Shown: positions 39,754 through 49,353, numbered from the stretch's first letter. The stretch is 64,000 nt of DNA from Cytobacillus sp. NCCP-133 (GCF_026011715.1 NZ_BRVM01000001.1:529021-593020); one strand, 5' to 3'. Translations and numbers: made by a program. Notes: generated by a model not told the origin, from the sequence alone.

Positions 39754-42168
39754 TTATCCTCTTAATACCGCTCCGGCTTTTTCCTTCACAGCATCCAATA
39801 CTTGATCATGTGCTTTTGCGACATCTTCATCTGTTAATGTACGTTCAGGATCGAAGTACTTTAAGGAGAAGGCAATCGACTTTTTGCCTGGCTCCATACG
39901 CTCGCCTTCGTACAGGTCAAATACATGAACATCTTTTAATAGCTTGCCGCCAGCTTCTTTAATAATGGCCTCAAGCTCGCCAGCTGCAGCTGCCTTATCA
40001 ACCACAAGGGCAATATCCCTGGTGATGGATGGGAAGCGAGGGATCGCTTCATACTGCAATGGAGCAACTTCCGCTTCCAAAATAGCCTTCAAAGATAATT
40101 CAAATACATATGTCTCTTTCAAATCAAGCTCTTTTTCAACAGTCGGATGAACCTGGCCAACAAAGCCAACAGAATTTCCAGACAGCAATATTTCAGCTGT
40201 TCTGCCAGGATGCATGCCATCTTTTTCAGATTGGCGGTATGCAATTTTACCGGAAATCCCCAGATTGTCGAATAATCCTTCCAGAATCCCTTTTACCACA
40301 TAAAAATCAACAGGTTTCTTTTCTCCCTGCCATGGGTGGATTTCCCATAAGCCAGTTACTGCTCCAGCCAGATGCTCGCGCTCTTCCGGCAATTCACCTT
40401 TGCTATTGGAAAGGAAAACAGCTCCAGTTTCATAAACAGCCAGGCTATCGTTTTGGCGGGCAGAATTATATTTTAATACCTCAAGAAGCTGAGGAACGAG
40501 GCTTAAGCGAAGCAGGCTGCGGTCCTCACTCATTGGCATTGCCAATTGGACAGGTTCGCGCTCCTCCAGTGCATATTGTGTTGCCTTTGCTTCATTTGTC
40601 AAAGAATAGGTCACGGCCTGATAAAGTCCCGCACCTTCAAGATAACGGCGGACCAATCTGCGCTTATTCTGATAATCGGTAAGGTGCCCTGGTGCTGAAG
40701 CCCCAACCGGCAGTGTAGAGTCCAGATTACCGTAGCCATATAAACGGCCAACTTCCTCGATTAAGTCTTCTTCGATCGTGATGTCGCCTCTGCGTGTGGG
40801 CACTGTCACAGTGATTTCATGATGGTCAGCCGAAGTTTCAAATTGAAGGCGGGCAAAGATTTCTTTTACTTCCTTCATGGACAAAGCTGTACCAAGCACA
40901 CGGTTAATCTTTTCGAGTGTTACGGAAATCACCGCAGGCTCAACCTTTAGTGAATCTGCCTCTACAGAACCTTCCAGCACTTCACCGCCAGCATATTCAG
41001 CAAGCAATTGGGCCGCTCTTTCAGCCGCATCCCTGACTCTGTTCGGGTCTACTCCTTTTTCGAAACGGGAGCTCGCTTCACTTCTAAGGCCATGATCCTT
41101 GGATGCCTTTCTTACAGTTGCACCTTTGAAATAAGCTGATTCAATAAGTACATTCTTAGTATCAGATTGCACTTCAGAATTAGCTCCGCCCATAACGCCA
41201 GCAAGCGCAATCGGTTCTGAGCCATTTGTAATTAAAAGATGGTCAGATGTTAACTCACGCTTTGCATCATCAAGTGTAACAATCACTTCTCCGTCTTTTG
41301 CTCTGCGGATAAGAATTTCTTTTGACCCCAAGCGGTCATAGTCAAAAGCATGAAGCGGCTGTCCGTATTCCAGCAGAATGTAGTTCGTTACATCCACTAC
41401 ATTATTGTGAGGACGGATTCCGGCTGCCATTAATCGTGCCTGCATCCATACTGGTGACGGGCCTACTTTTACATTCTTAATAACCTTGGCAACGTATAAA
41501 GGGTTATCTTCTTTTGCTTCCGCCTGAACATCGATGTAATCTGATGCCTCTTCAGAAGAAGTCTCCACTTGCGGCTCAGGGAGCCTTACTTCTCTTCCTA
41601 AAATAGCTGCCACTTCATAGGCAACGCCCAGCATGCTTAAGCAGTCTGAACGGTTTGGCGTTAATCCAAGCTCAAGAACCTGATCGTCACGGTTTAATTG
41701 CTCAATGGCATTCTGTCCAACCTCAACGTCTTCAGGGAACACATAAATCCCTTCAGAATATTCCTTTGCGACAAGTTTGCTATCAAAGCCTAACTCCTGC
41801 AGGGAGCAAATCATCCCGCTTGATTCTTCTCCGCGAAGTTTAGCACGCTTTATTTTAAAATTGCCTGGAAGTACAGCTCCGACTGTTGCAACAGCCACCT
41901 TCTGTCCTTTATCGACATTGGAAGCTCCACAAATGATTTGTACTGGCTCGCCTGCTCCTGTATCAACCAAGCACTTATTAAGTTTATCGGCATTTGGATG
42001 CTGTTCTCTTTCCAGGACATGACCAACGACAACACCCTTGATTCCCTCATTCAGAACTTCTACGCCTTCAACTTCAATACCGCTTTTTGTAATCTTTTCT
42101 GCAAGCTCAACAGGAGTTACTCCTGATAAATCAACATATTCCTGGAGCCATTTATATGAAACGAACAT
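39754..42168 (-). CDS. pheT: Phenylalanine-tRNA ligase beta subunit
   Basis: 804-aa beta subunit of the alpha2-beta2 synthetase. An N-terminal tRNA-binding (EMAP/OB) domain covers about 40-150, then B1, B3/B4 editing domain, B5 and catalytic-like core, ending in the FDX anticodon-binding domain ([12 protein letters not shown] to [14 protein letters not shown]). Length is normal. It is separated from pheS by 204 bp holding a repeat element, an unusually wide gap for this subunit pair. Confidence 0.98.
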   Translation of the reverse strand: MFVSYKWLQEYVDLSGVTPVELAEKITKSGIEVEGVEVLNEGIKGVVVGHVLEREQHPNADKLNKCLVDTGAGEPVQIICGASNVDKGQKVAVATVGAVLPGNFKIKRAKLRGEESSGMICSLQELGFDSKLVAKEYSEGIYVFPEDVEVGQNAIEQLNRDDQVLELGLTPNRSDCLSMLGVAYEVAAILGREVRLPEPQVETSSEEASDYIDVQAEAKEDNPLYVAKVIKNVKVGPSPVWMQARLMAAGIRPHNNVVDVTNYILLEYGQPLHAFDYDRLGSKEILIRRAKDGEVIVTLDDAKRELTSDHLLITNGSEPIALAGVMGGANSEVQSDTKNVLIESAYFKGATVRKASKDHGLRSEASSRFEKGVDPNRVRDAAERAAQLLAEYAGGEVLEGSVEADSLKVEPAVISVTLEKINRVLGTALSMKEVKEIFARLQFETSADHHEITVTVPTRRGDITIEEDLIEEVGRLYGYGNLDSTLPVGASAPGHLTDYQNKRRLVRRYLEGAGLYQAVTYSLTNEAKATQYALEEREPVQLAMPMSEDRSLLRLSLVPQLLEVLKYNSARQNDSLAVYETGAVFLSNSKGELPEEREHLAGAVTGLWEIHPWQGEKKPVDFYVVKGILEGLFDNLGISGKIAYRQSEKDGMHPGRTAEILLSGNSVGFVGQVHPTVEKELDLKETYVFELSLKAILEAEVAPLQYEAIPRFPSITRDIALVVDKAAAAGELEAIIKEAGGKLLKDVHVFDLYEGERMEPGKKSIAFSLKYFDPERTLTDEDVAKAHDQVLDAVKEKAGAVLRG

Positions 42169-42187
42169 GTAATATCCTCCTCTTTAA

Positions 42188-42369
42188 TTGTCCAGCTTCG
42201 GCTCCTAACCCCTCAAGATCATAAGTCATTCTGCCATAAAGGTTAAAGTGCAACCTTCCTTTCAGCTTGCCTTATGCTTGAGGCCCCCAGGATGGGGTCA
42301 TGCAGACGTTGCCACAGGACGTGGCGTTCTTAGTCTGCCTTCTTATGTGAGCAGCCGCCTCCGCTTTTC
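42188..42369 (-). repeat. Dispersed repeat copy between pheS and pheT
   Basis: Read on the minus strand it starts AGAAAAGCGGAGGCGGCT, contains CGCCACGTCCTGTGGC, AAGCATAAGGC and TTGAGGGGTTAGG, and ends near AGCTGGACAAT. It is the same element as at 43581-43765 but in the opposite orientation, and lies within the pheST transcript. Confidence 0.8.
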
Positions 42370-42372
42370 TAA

Positions 42373-43410
42373 TTATTCATGAATTGAAAATTGTTTTAAG
42401 AATCGAACATCATTTGTGTAGAAGTGGCGAATGTCATCTACACCATACTTCAGCATGGCAATTCGCTCAGGACCCATTCCGAATGCAAAGCCTGTGTATT
42501 TCTTGGAGTCGAATCCTGCCATTTCAAGAACATTTGGATGAACCATCCCGGCACCGAGAATTTCAATCCAGCCAGTTCCTTTACATACACTGCATCCTTT
42601 TCCGCCGCAAATTTTACAGGAGATATCCATTTCAACAGATGGCTCTGTAAATGGGAAGAAACTTGGGCGAAGACGAATCTCCCTGTCATCTCCGAACATT
42701 TTCTTTGCAAACACTTCAAGTGTTCCTTTAAGGTCTGTCATACGGATATTCTCATCCACAACAAGTCCTTCAATTTGCATGAACTGATGAGAGTGTGTTG
42801 CATCATCATTATCACGGCGATACACTTTTCCCGGACAAATGATTTTAACCGGCCCTTTGCCTTCATGCTTCTCCATCGTTCTTGCCTGTACTGGAGAAGT
42901 ATGTGTGCGAAGAAGAATCTCTTCTGTAATATAGAAAGAATCCTGCATATCACGGGCAGGGTGGCCTTTAGGAAGATTCAGCGCTTCAAAATTATAATAA
43001 TCTTTTTCAACTTCAGGACCTTCTGCCACTGTATAGCCCATTCCAATGAACAAATCTTCTATTTCTTCGATAATGCGTGTTAATGGATGATGGTTACCTG
43101 TTTTAACAGGACGTCCTGGAAGAGTGACATCAATTTTTTCAGCGGCCAGCTTTTGCTTCACAGCTGCTTCTTCATGGTGTTTCTGCTTTTGTTCAATTCC
43201 AGCAGCAATGCTGTCCCGCACTTCATTCGCAAGGGCCCCCATTTTCGGGCGCTCTTCAGCAGACAATTTTCCCATTCCTTTTAGAACTTCTGTAATTGGG
43301 CCTTTTTTGCCCAGATAAGATACACGGATATCATTAAGTTCTTTTAAATCAGCAGCAGTACTGATTTTTTCCAACGCTTCAGTTTGCAGTTCTTTTAAAC
43401 GCTCTTGCAT
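42373..43410 (-). CDS. pheS: Phenylalanine-tRNA ligase alpha subunit
   Basis: 345-aa catalytic subunit. An N-terminal coiled coil (about 1-85) contacts tRNA; the class II core has motif 2 around [20 protein letters not shown] and motif 3 [16 protein letters not shown]. The zinc-like knuckle [14 protein letters not shown] is an extra seen in many Firmicutes PheS proteins. Expression is controlled by a phenylalanine T-box upstream. Confidence 0.98.
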   Translation of the reverse strand: MQERLKELQTEALEKISTAADLKELNDIRVSYLGKKGPITEVLKGMGKLSAEERPKMGALANEVRDSIAAGIEQKQKHHEEAAVKQKLAAEKIDVTLPGRPVKTGNHHPLTRIIEEIEDLFIGMGYTVAEGPEVEKDYYNFEALNLPKGHPARDMQDSFYITEEILLRTHTSPVQARTMEKHEGKGPVKIICPGKVYRRDNDDATHSHQFMQIEGLVVDENIRMTDLKGTLEVFAKKMFGDDREIRLRPSFFPFTEPSVEMDISCKICGGKGCSVCKGTGWIEILGAGMVHPNVLEMAGFDSKKYTGFAFGMGPERIAMLKYGVDDIRHFYTNDVRFLKQFSIHE

Positions 43411-43454
43411 CTGAAAATCCTCCTTTAATTGATTCCTTTTACTTTTTTAGCCAA

Positions 43455-43935
43455 AACAAAAAACCTCTATCCCCATAAAGGGACGAGGTTTCGCGGTACC
43501 ACCCTTTTTAACACATATATGTACATAAAGCACGTGTTCACTTCATTGAGATAACGGCATGTGCCGGTACATCTTTACAAAGAAAAGCGGAAGTGGCTTA
43601 GGATGAACTTCAACTAAGAACCGCCACGTCCTGTGGCGAACGTTGAAGTCAGCACATCCTGTGCAAGTCCGACAAGCATAAGGCGAGCCTCTTGGAAAGG
43701 CGTTCTTTACCTTTCTGAGAGGATTGGCTTATGACCTCGAGGGGCCAGCCGCTGCAGCTGAACAACTCAGCCGAACGCCAACAATGCTTTCAATGGTCCC
43801 GATGCCAACTCAGGAGTTGAAAATTCCTTTGCAATCCCTGTAAAAATGCTTTCAGTCTAAGGCATTTTCTCCCTGAAAAGGTTTTGACAAAGTACTGATC
43901 TCCATCATCGTTTTATTTCTTATAATTTTGCTGTT
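43455..43935 (-). promoter_or_regulatory. Phenylalanine T-box leader interrupted by a repeat
   Basis: T-box AGGGTGGTACCGCGAAACC (about 43488-43506) with a terminator formed by CCTCG-TCCC/GGGG-TAGAGG before TTTTTTG. A stem III element with CCGTTAT is at 43550-43570, and stem I with specifier TTC (43819-43821, Phe) at about 43800-43910. Between stem III and stem I lies a 185-bp dispersed repeat, so the leader is far longer than a standard T-box. Confidence 0.9.
43581..43765 (+). repeat. Dispersed repeat copy inside the pheS leader
   Basis: Starts AGAAAAGCGGAAGTGG and includes CCGCCACGTCCTGTGGCG, the hairpin-forming AAGGCGTTCTTTACCTTT and GACCTCGAGGGGCCAGC. It lies opposite in orientation to the copy at 42188-42369, so pheS is bracketed by inverted copies. 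Confidence 0.82.
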
Positions 43936-43936
43936 A

Positions 43937-43965
43937 ATTATATTATATTCTTCAAGCTGTTTCAA
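43937..43965 (-). promoter_or_regulatory. Promoter of pheST
   Basis: TTGAAA (43960-43965), 17-bp spacer, TATAAT (43937-43942) on the minus strand, giving a leader of about 520 nt. Confidence 0.8.
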
Positions 43966-43994
43966 ACGGTTTTCATAAAAACGCTGCCCATTTT

Positions 43995-44744
43995 TTATTT
44001 TCTGAAATGATAAAGCAGGATTCCGGCAGCTACTGCAACATTAAGTGATTCACTTTTACCTAATATCGGGATATAGAGATTAGCGGTTGTTTGAGTTAAC
44101 AGCTCCTTGTTAACTCCCCTACCTTCATTTCCGACCAAGAGGGCAAAGGAATCTAATTGCCCGTGCCCCGTGTATTCACTGGCACCTTCCAAAGCAGTTC
44201 CATAAACAGGTACATGATTCTCCTTAAGTCTGTTCACCCAATCAAACAAATTCCCTTTTATGACAGGCAGATGAAAGTGGCTCCCTTGAGCTGAGCGGAG
44301 TACCTTTGGATTATAAACATCTACGCTTCCTTCTCCCACAATGACGGCATCCAGCCCAGCAGCATCTGCTGTACGAATCATGGTGCCGAGATTACCCGGA
44401 TCCTGAACTGCATCAATCAGCAAATACCTTCTGCCTTCAATATCAACAGATGAATGATCCTGTTCGCAGACTGCAAGAATGCCTTGAGGTGTTTCTGTGT
44501 CAGCCAGCATTCCAATAATCTCATCAGTTACCATCGTCACAGGAATATCGCCATAATTCCACCCAGGAGGCATGTCCTTACTTTCGATGATAATCATCTC
44601 TATAATTCGATCGCCTGCAAGGGCTTCTTCAACCAGATGAAAGCCTTCAACCAAAAAAGTGCCTGTTTGATCCCGCTCTTTTTTAGTTAAGAGCTTTTTC
44701 CACTCTTTTATTTTAGGGTTTTTTGCAGATTGAATATGATTCAA
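43995..44744 (-). CDS. ysgA: SpoU/TrmH-family RNA methyltransferase YsgA
   Basis: 249-aa SPOUT methyltransferase with an N-terminal L30e-like RNA-binding part and the knotted C-terminal domain. The three SpoU motifs are LIDAVQDPGNLGTMIRTAD, LLVGNEGRGV and IPILGKSESLNVAVAAGIL. It 2'-O-methylates rRNA or tRNA with S-adenosylmethionine; the exact target site cannot be read from sequence. Divergent from sspI. Confidence 0.92.
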   Translation of the reverse strand: MNHIQSAKNPKIKEWKKLLTKKERDQTGTFLVEGFHLVEEALAGDRIIEMIIIESKDMPPGWNYGDIPVTMVTDEIIGMLADTETPQGILAVCEQDHSSVDIEGRRYLLIDAVQDPGNLGTMIRTADAAGLDAVIVGEGSVDVYNPKVLRSAQGSHFHLPVIKGNLFDWVNRLKENHVPVYGTALEGASEYTGHGQLDSFALLVGNEGRGVNKELLTQTTANLYIPILGKSESLNVAVAAGILLYHFRK

Positions 44745-44887
44745 CGCTGTCTCTCCTTTTTATAGAAAAACCGCAGATCCGGAATTTCTTTTATACAATT
44801 TTTTTTAGTTTATCCAATTTAAAATACATAATAAAAGCGAAAATAGAGAACATAATAACGAATTAAATCTGGAAGGAGTGCATAAAG

Positions 44888-45094
44888 GTGAACTTAAACC
44901 TTCGCAATGCTATTTTACACAATGTTTCAGGGAATTCTCAAGATGAACTAAAAGATACAATCGTAGATGCGATTCAAAACGGAGAAGAAAAAATGCTGCC
45001 TGGTCTAGGTGTTTTATTTGAAGTAATCTGGAGAAACTCTTCTGAGGAAGACAAACAGGAGATGCTCCAAACATTGGAAAGCGGACTTAAATAA
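44888..45094 (+). CDS. sspI: Small acid-soluble spore protein SspI
   Basis: 68-aa minor SASP of the SspI family ([21 protein letters not shown] and then a conserved acidic helix ending TLESGLK). It is made in the forespore and packed into the spore core; unlike alpha/beta SASPs its DNA-binding role is not established. The start is GTG after GGAAGGAG. CATAATA at 44851-44857 resembles a sigma-G -10 box, but I cannot pair it with a -35. Confidence 0.95.
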   Translation: MNLNLRNAILHNVSGNSQDELKDTIVDAIQNGEEKMLPGLGVLFEVIWRNSSEEDKQEMLQTLESGLK

Positions 45095-45109
45095 CTAACA
45101 ACCGAAATG

Positions 45110-45141
45110 AAGAAAACTGCTCCTCGAAGGGCAGTTTTCTT
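45110..45141. terminator. Bidirectional terminator after sspI
   Basis: Perfect AAGAAAACTGC/GCAGTTTTCTT arms with a 10-nt loop, shared with the convergent membrane-protein gene. Confidence 0.92.
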
Positions 45142-45143
45142 CT

Positions 45144-45593
45144 TTAGCCTCTAAAAAAATCAAAACCAAAATGGCTGGCGACAGCAAAAATCCCGCTCCA
45201 TAATACAAGTGAAATGGTCATCCAAAGGGTAGTCCATTGCTTTTTTGCCCCTAACCCCATCCCAATTGCAGCTGCAATATGGGTCCCGATTAGTATAGGG
45301 CCGGCGAGAGCCAAGCCTGGCAGCCCATATCGGTTCCAAATCTCCTTGCCTCTTTTGGAACGGCCAGTTTCCTTCTCCTCTGCTCCTTTCCTTTTTCTTC
45401 TCCATTCCTGAAACCGTTCAAATAAAACAATCAGCAGGAAAACCGTAAAAAAATTTCCCGCGAATGAAAGCAGTGCAACAAGAAACGGATTCAAACCCTT
45501 GAGAATGGCTAGAGGGATAACTGCTGCAATTTCTATCCATGGAATAGCCGCCAGAATAAAAACTAATATATATTCCCAGATAATCTTCTCCAC
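45144..45593 (-). CDS. Small multidrug export-type membrane protein (COG2426)
   Basis: 149-aa protein with about four hydrophobic segments (8-28, 32-55, 88-112, 118-142) of the Sm_multidrug_ex family (PF06695). The motif IPWIEIAAVIPLAILKGLNPF near the N terminus and GLPGLALAGPILIGTHIAAAIG in the middle identify it. Despite the family name, transport activity is not proven. A basic cytoplasmic loop (about 62-85) follows helix 2. Monocistronic. Confidence 0.82.
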   Translation of the reverse strand: MEKIIWEYILVFILAAIPWIEIAAVIPLAILKGLNPFLVALLSFAGNFFTVFLLIVLFERFQEWRRKRKGAEEKETGRSKRGKEIWNRYGLPGLALAGPILIGTHIAAAIGMGLGAKKQWTTLWMTISLVLWSGIFAVASHFGFDFFRG

Positions 45594-45745
45594 CTCACAT
45601 AAAAACTGCTCTGATATCTGGCCCTATTCTATCTTTTTTGCATTCTTTTTGTAAACCATTTAAAGGGGGTGTTTTGATCTTTAATCTGCTGGCTAAGAAT
45701 CATGTTAAGCGCAGTTTTACGTTTTTTGCAGCCCCTAATTAGAGC

Positions 45746-45774
45746 AAAAAATCGGGAATGCTCCCGGAGTTTTT
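45746..45774 (-). terminator. Terminator of ysdC
   Basis: AACTCCGGGA/TCCCGATTTTTT hairpin with a GCAT loop, 6 bp past the ysdC stop. Confidence 0.82.
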
Positions 45775-45782
45775 AAAGAAAC

Positions 45783-46871
45783 TTACTCAAAAGTAATTTT
45801 ATCAACTGTTTCACGATCAAGCTTCTTAATTACTGCAGTAATCAGCTTGACTGCATTTTCGTAGTCATCACGATGAAGCATTGCTGCGTGTGAATGGATA
45901 TAGCGTGTTGCGATTGTAATGGAAAGGGAAGGTACGCCATTATGCGTCACATGGATGGAGCCTGAATCTGTTCCTCCGCCTGCAATCGCATCAAACTGAT
46001 ATGGAATATTCAATTCATCGGCTGCATCAGTAACAAGATCACGCAAACCTTTATGCGAAACCATGGATGCATCATAAAGAATGATTTGCGGCCCTTTGCC
46101 CATTTTACTCATTGCTTCTTTTTCAGAAATTCCGGGAGTGTCTCCTGCAATTCCAACATCGACACCAAATGCGATATCCGGCTCGATCTTTTGCGCAGAA
46201 GTGCGGGCGCCACGCAGTCCAACTTCTTCCTGTACTGTTCCTACACCGTAAACAACGTTAGGATGGTCAGCATCTTTCAATTGCTTTAAAACATCAATGG
46301 CAATCGCACAGCCAATGCGGTTATCCCATGCTTTTGCCAAAAGCATTTTTTCATTGTTCATTACTGTGAATTCGAAATAAGGAACCACCATGTCACCAGG
46401 TTTAACTCCCCACTCCTTCACTTCTTCACGGCTGGAAGCCCCGATATCAATAAACATGTCTTTAATTTCAACTGGCTTTTTGCGTGCTTCCGGAGATAGG
46501 ATATGAGGTGGCTTTGATCCAATTACCCCCGTTACATCTCCCTTGGAAGTTACGATCGTGACACGCTGTGCAAGCATAACCTGGGACCACCAGCCGCCAA
46601 CAGTCTGGAAGCGGATGAATCCTTTATCATCGATGCTTGTTACCATGAATCCAACTTCATCCAGATGGCCTGCTATCATGATTTTAGGGCCGCCTTCCTG
46701 ACCGGTCTTTTTCGCAATTAAACTCCCTAGTCCATCTGTTGTCACTTCATCAGCGTATGCTGTAATGTATTTTTTCATCACTTCGCGCGGTTCGCGCTCA
46801 TTGCCCGGAATCCCTTTGGCATCTGTTAATTCTTTAAGCATTGTCAATGTTTCATCTAATTCAGCCATCAT
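45783..46871 (-). CDS. ysdC: M42-family aminopeptidase YsdC
   Basis: 362-aa co-catalytic metallopeptidase of the M42 (tetrahedral aminopeptidase, FrvX) family; also annotated as endoglucanase M in places. Metal ligands are visible in AGHLDEVGF (H, near 68), WDNRIGCA (D), [11 protein letters not shown] (E-E), FGVDVG (D) and the C-terminal [10 protein letters not shown] (H). It probably degrades cytoplasmic peptides as a dodecamer. The start could be either of two adjacent ATGs after GGGAG. Confidence 0.92.
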   Translation of the reverse strand: MMAELDETLTMLKELTDAKGIPGNEREPREVMKKYITAYADEVTTDGLGSLIAKKTGQEGGPKIMIAGHLDEVGFMVTSIDDKGFIRFQTVGGWWSQVMLAQRVTIVTSKGDVTGVIGSKPPHILSPEARKKPVEIKDMFIDIGASSREEVKEWGVKPGDMVVPYFEFTVMNNEKMLLAKAWDNRIGCAIAIDVLKQLKDADHPNVVYGVGTVQEEVGLRGARTSAQKIEPDIAFGVDVGIAGDTPGISEKEAMSKMGKGPQIILYDASMVSHKGLRDLVTDAADELNIPYQFDAIAGGGTDSGSIHVTHNGVPSLSITIATRYIHSHAAMLHRDDYENAVKLITAVIKKLDRETVDKITFE

Positions 46872-46976
46872 TTCGACTCCCTTAATATGTATTCATTCCT
46901 ATTATACAGAACCTGCGAATTAATATAAAGAATTATCAGACAGGTATCCAATCCTGCTGAAGACGGATTTTTAATC

Positions 46977-47468
46977 TCAGTAACCTTCCGCCTGCCTTTT
47001 ATAATTTACTTCATTTTTGTCTATATATGCCTTTTCTATATCTGAAGAGGTGAATCCAAGCATTTCCCCAAGGTTTAAATAAGCTGTAACTAGATCTTTG
47101 TAATGGGAAGGTGAACGGCTTGTCCGAAATTTGCCGATAGCTTCATAAACAGCTAAAAACTGCCCATTGACGGAATCTTCTTTTTCTAAAGTGATTGCAT
47201 ACTCTGCTTCCCGGTCAAATCCGCACTCAATGCCGATTGATAGAATGAAGTGTATCCCGTCTACAAACTCTTCCAATACTGTTTCCTGAGGAGAAGAAGG
47301 TTTTAAGCTCCAAAATTTAAAACATCTTGTTTCGTTTGCAAGCTCACCTAATTCAACAAGCAAGGCCAAAACCTTGCGCTCAAATAAATCTTCATCCTGC
47401 AGCTGATGATTTTTTTCTATATGCTGATCCAATCCCTTTTGCATTTTAAATAATTGCTGATAATTCAT
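46977..47468 (-). CDS. Dimeric all-alpha dUTP diphosphatase
   Basis: 163-aa dUTPase of the all-alpha NTP-pyrophosphohydrolase group (dUTPase_2, PF08761), which turns dUTP into dUMP and PPi to keep uracil out of DNA. The metal motif LVELGELANETRCFKFW and EEFVDGIHFILSIG carries the E-x-x-E and E-x-x-D ligands. Nothing suggests a phage origin: composition and surroundings are ordinary. I do not recall it at this place in B. subtilis, so it is a neighbourhood difference. Confidence 0.9.
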   Translation of the reverse strand: MNYQQLFKMQKGLDQHIEKNHQLQDEDLFERKVLALLVELGELANETRCFKFWSLKPSSPQETVLEEFVDGIHFILSIGIECGFDREAEYAITLEKEDSVNGQFLAVYEAIGKFRTSRSPSHYKDLVTAYLNLGEMLGFTSSDIEKAYIDKNEVNYKRQAEGY

Positions 47469-47555
47469 TTTCCACCATCCTATATACTTAAATAACTATA
47501 TAAATTATATCTCACTATTTCTGTTTAAAAAAATTATAGCAAATTGATAAAAAGT

Positions 47556-47581
47556 TGAAACTTTTTTAGATCTCATCCGTA
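47556..47581 (+). promoter_or_regulatory. Sigma-W promoter of ysdB
   Basis: TGAAAC (47556-47561), exactly 16 bp, CGTA (47578-47581): a full match to the sigma-W consensus, 34 bp before the ysdB start. ysdB is a sigma-W regulon gene in B. subtilis. Confidence 0.92.
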
Positions 47582-47615
47582 AAGTAAAGAAAATCATATT
47601 GGAGGGCTGGTTATT

Positions 47616-48029
47616 ATGTGGCTCCTGCGCATGCTGTTGTTTGCACTCATCCTTTTTCTTATATACACAGCGGTAAAATATCTTCTGAATTCGAAGCGAA
47701 AGCTTGAACTTGCCCACGAACAAAAACGTTATTATTTTTGGGATGACCCGGAAAATGTCCGGAAAAATTTCCTGATTACGTATAAAGGTGTTTTATTTGA
47801 AGGCGAAAAGTATCTCGGTACAACGGACAATGCTTTTGAAGTCGTGTCTATTTTTATCTGGCCGCGCAGCACTGCTGCCCTTAAAGGAATGGTTCGGGAA
47901 GATTTTCTTTTCATCGAAAGAAAAATCAGCGAAGCCTATCCAAATGCCAAAGTCGACTGGAAGAGCCCCGTTAAGGAGTTTTTGCATAAAGCCCCTTCCC
48001 CAGAGGAACCATTTCATGATCATATGTAA
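47616..48029 (+). CDS. ysdB: Sigma-W regulon protein YsdB
   Basis: 137-aa protein with an N-terminal membrane helix (about 3-22, LLRMLLFALILFLIYTAVKYLL) and a soluble domain with conserved QKRYYFWDDPENVRKNFLITYKG. It belongs to the Bacillus YsdB family expressed under cell-envelope stress. Biochemical function is unknown. A GGAGG site is 11 nt before the ATG. One of four plus-strand genes. Confidence 0.92.
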   Translation: MWLLRMLLFALILFLIYTAVKYLLNSKRKLELAHEQKRYYFWDDPENVRKNFLITYKGVLFEGEKYLGTTDNAFEVVSIFIWPRSTAALKGMVREDFLFIERKISEAYPNAKVDWKSPVKEFLHKAPSPEEPFHDHM

Positions 48030-48058
48030 AAAACGTTCGGCTGACCGAACGTTTTTTT
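48028..48058. terminator. Bidirectional terminator after ysdB
   Basis: AAAAAACGTTCGG/CCGAACGTTTTTT with a CTGA tetraloop, shared by convergent ysdB and the TVP38-type gene. Confidence 0.95.
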
Positions 48059-48626
48059 ATGCTGCTTTAAAGAATTCCCTCCACTTTATCACCGTGACTT
48101 TTTCCCTTAAAACAAACACTAAAATAGCTAAAGAAAATAGAATTAACAGAATCATTGAGGGAGTAAACCGGCTGATGAACTCTCCGAATACGGTATAAAA
48201 AATCGCCAGAGGCAAATTGCTGATCCAGGAATTTTTTACATAATCACTAAAATTCCTGTTTCTCTCCATCAAACAAAAGTTTAGCAGATGATAGTGGATA
48301 AATGGAATAAGCCTTAAGACTGTTACCTGCCCGACAGTCAAATTCCGGTATTCACCGAACCATTTTTTCTTTAAGGTGGAGAGCTTTTCATGTGTTTTTG
48401 GCATTTTACTGATCATGAAGTAGAAGAGAATGCTGCTCATAAATAATCCGATCATCGAAAAAGCAGCGCCAAAAAAGCTTCCAAATAAGACTCCCCCTGT
48501 CACACAAACGAGCGGAACAGGAACAAACAAAAACTGCCTGATGAGATGGAAAAAAATAAAAGCAATGGGAGCAAGAATTCCTGCAGTCTCCACAATCACA
48601 AACAGCAGCGACAATTGGTCATTCAT
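48057..48626 (-). CDS. TVP38/TMEM64 (DedA-like) membrane protein
   Basis: 189-aa membrane protein with five or six hydrophobic segments. The SNARE-associated/VTT signature is seen as FVPVPLVCVTGGVLFGSFFGAAFSMIG with a re-entrant glycine, and later RLIPFIHYHLLNF, where the usual P-F-x-x-x-N-Y/x region lies. Such proteins are linked to lipid scrambling or ion flow in the envelope; this one is unassigned. The start is the ATG at 48624-48626 after AAGGTGG. Confidence 0.85.
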   Translation of the reverse strand: MNDQLSLLFVIVETAGILAPIAFIFFHLIRQFLFVPVPLVCVTGGVLFGSFFGAAFSMIGLFMSSILFYFMISKMPKTHEKLSTLKKKWFGEYRNLTVGQVTVLRLIPFIHYHLLNFCLMERNRNFSDYVKNSWISNLPLAIFYTVFGEFISRFTPSMILLILFSLAILVFVLREKVTVIKWREFFKAA

Positions 48627-48691
48627 GCATCCACCTTCTCCCCTGCTGACATTCTGGGTGTTCACTAAAGCTTATGGAAGGCCATGCCTGC

Positions 48692-48964
48692 TTATGACAA
48701 TTGAATAATCAGATACAGGATTAACCCTGCTTCCAGCAAAGCTAAAACAGGTAAACCAATTTTAAATTGAAGATGTTTTGTTTTATGCCTAAAGGTGTTC
48801 ATCCCAAGCGCCATCCCTGCAGCACCACTTAAGAAAGCAACAAGCCACAAATTCTTTTCACTGATCCGGTACTGTTTTCTTTTCGCCTTTTCTTTATCCA
48901 GCTTCATTAAGAAAAAGCCGGCAAAATTCACAATCAGATAAATGAGAAAAATTGATTTAATCAT
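48692..48964 (-). CDS. ysdA: DUF1294 membrane protein YsdA
   Basis: 90-aa protein with three hydrophobic helices (2-20, 38-55, 68-88) of the DUF1294 family. The segment DKEKAKRKQYRISEKNLW, LSGAAGMALGMNTFRHKTKH is the family signature. Function is unknown. It lies downstream of rplT as in B. subtilis, but separated by a 397-bp repeat-rich gap. Confidence 0.92.
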   Translation of the reverse strand: MIKSIFLIYLIVNFAGFFLMKLDKEKAKRKQYRISEKNLWLVAFLSGAAGMALGMNTFRHKTKHLQFKIGLPVLALLEAGLILYLIIQLS

Positions 48965-49004
48965 GCTTGATCTCCTTTGTATGTATTAAGCCTGTAATGA
49001 GCTT

Positions 49005-49295
49005 AAGAGAAGCGGAGGATTCTGTCTATAAGTAAATGGCAATTTTTTTTGTAAGATCGATTTGCTCTTAAGAAAAAGCTTATTGTAGATTTTTCACTAA
49101 GTTGATTGAAGCGGAAGGCGCTCGATCCTCGAAAATGCTTCGCATTTCCTTCGTGCGGTGTTCATTCATGGAAGCTTATTCAACGTCCTGCAGGAGGAGT
49201 GGGACAGGCGAGACCCCACAGGCGTGAGCGCCGATGAGGCTCACCGCCCTCCCCGCGGGTTTGCTGCGTGCCTGGAACGGAAATCAACACCATCA
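49005..49295. repeat. Composite repeat region between ysdA and rplT
   Basis: Two AGCGGA-type starts (49005 and 49106, as in AAGCGGAAGGCGCTCGATC) precede a GC-rich segment of a different type (49199-49290) with GTGGGACAGGCGAGACCCC, GCGTGAGCGCC, GAGGCTCACCGCCC and CTGGAACGGAAATCAAC. I recall the second type as a common intergenic repeat of bacilli. No gene is visible in the gap. Confidence 0.7.
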
Positions 49296-49322
49296 TTTAA
49301 CTAAGCCAAGAAAAGAAAATAA

Positions 49323-49353
49323 AACAGCCACTCCCTGTTAGAGAATGGCTGTT
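49323..49353 (-). terminator. Terminator of infC-rpmI-rplT
   Basis: Stem AACAGCCA-TC/GA-TGGCTGTT followed by TTATTTTC on the minus strand, 10 bp past the rplT stop. Confidence 0.9.

Noticed and set aside
40110-40682. 190-codon plus-strand open frame opposite pheT
   Set aside because: Shadow of the pheT coding frame, without start signals or recognisable domains.
42424-43083. 219-codon plus-strand open frame opposite pheS
   Set aside because: Mirror frame of a highly conserved gene; no ribosome site and composition rich in C, H and F.
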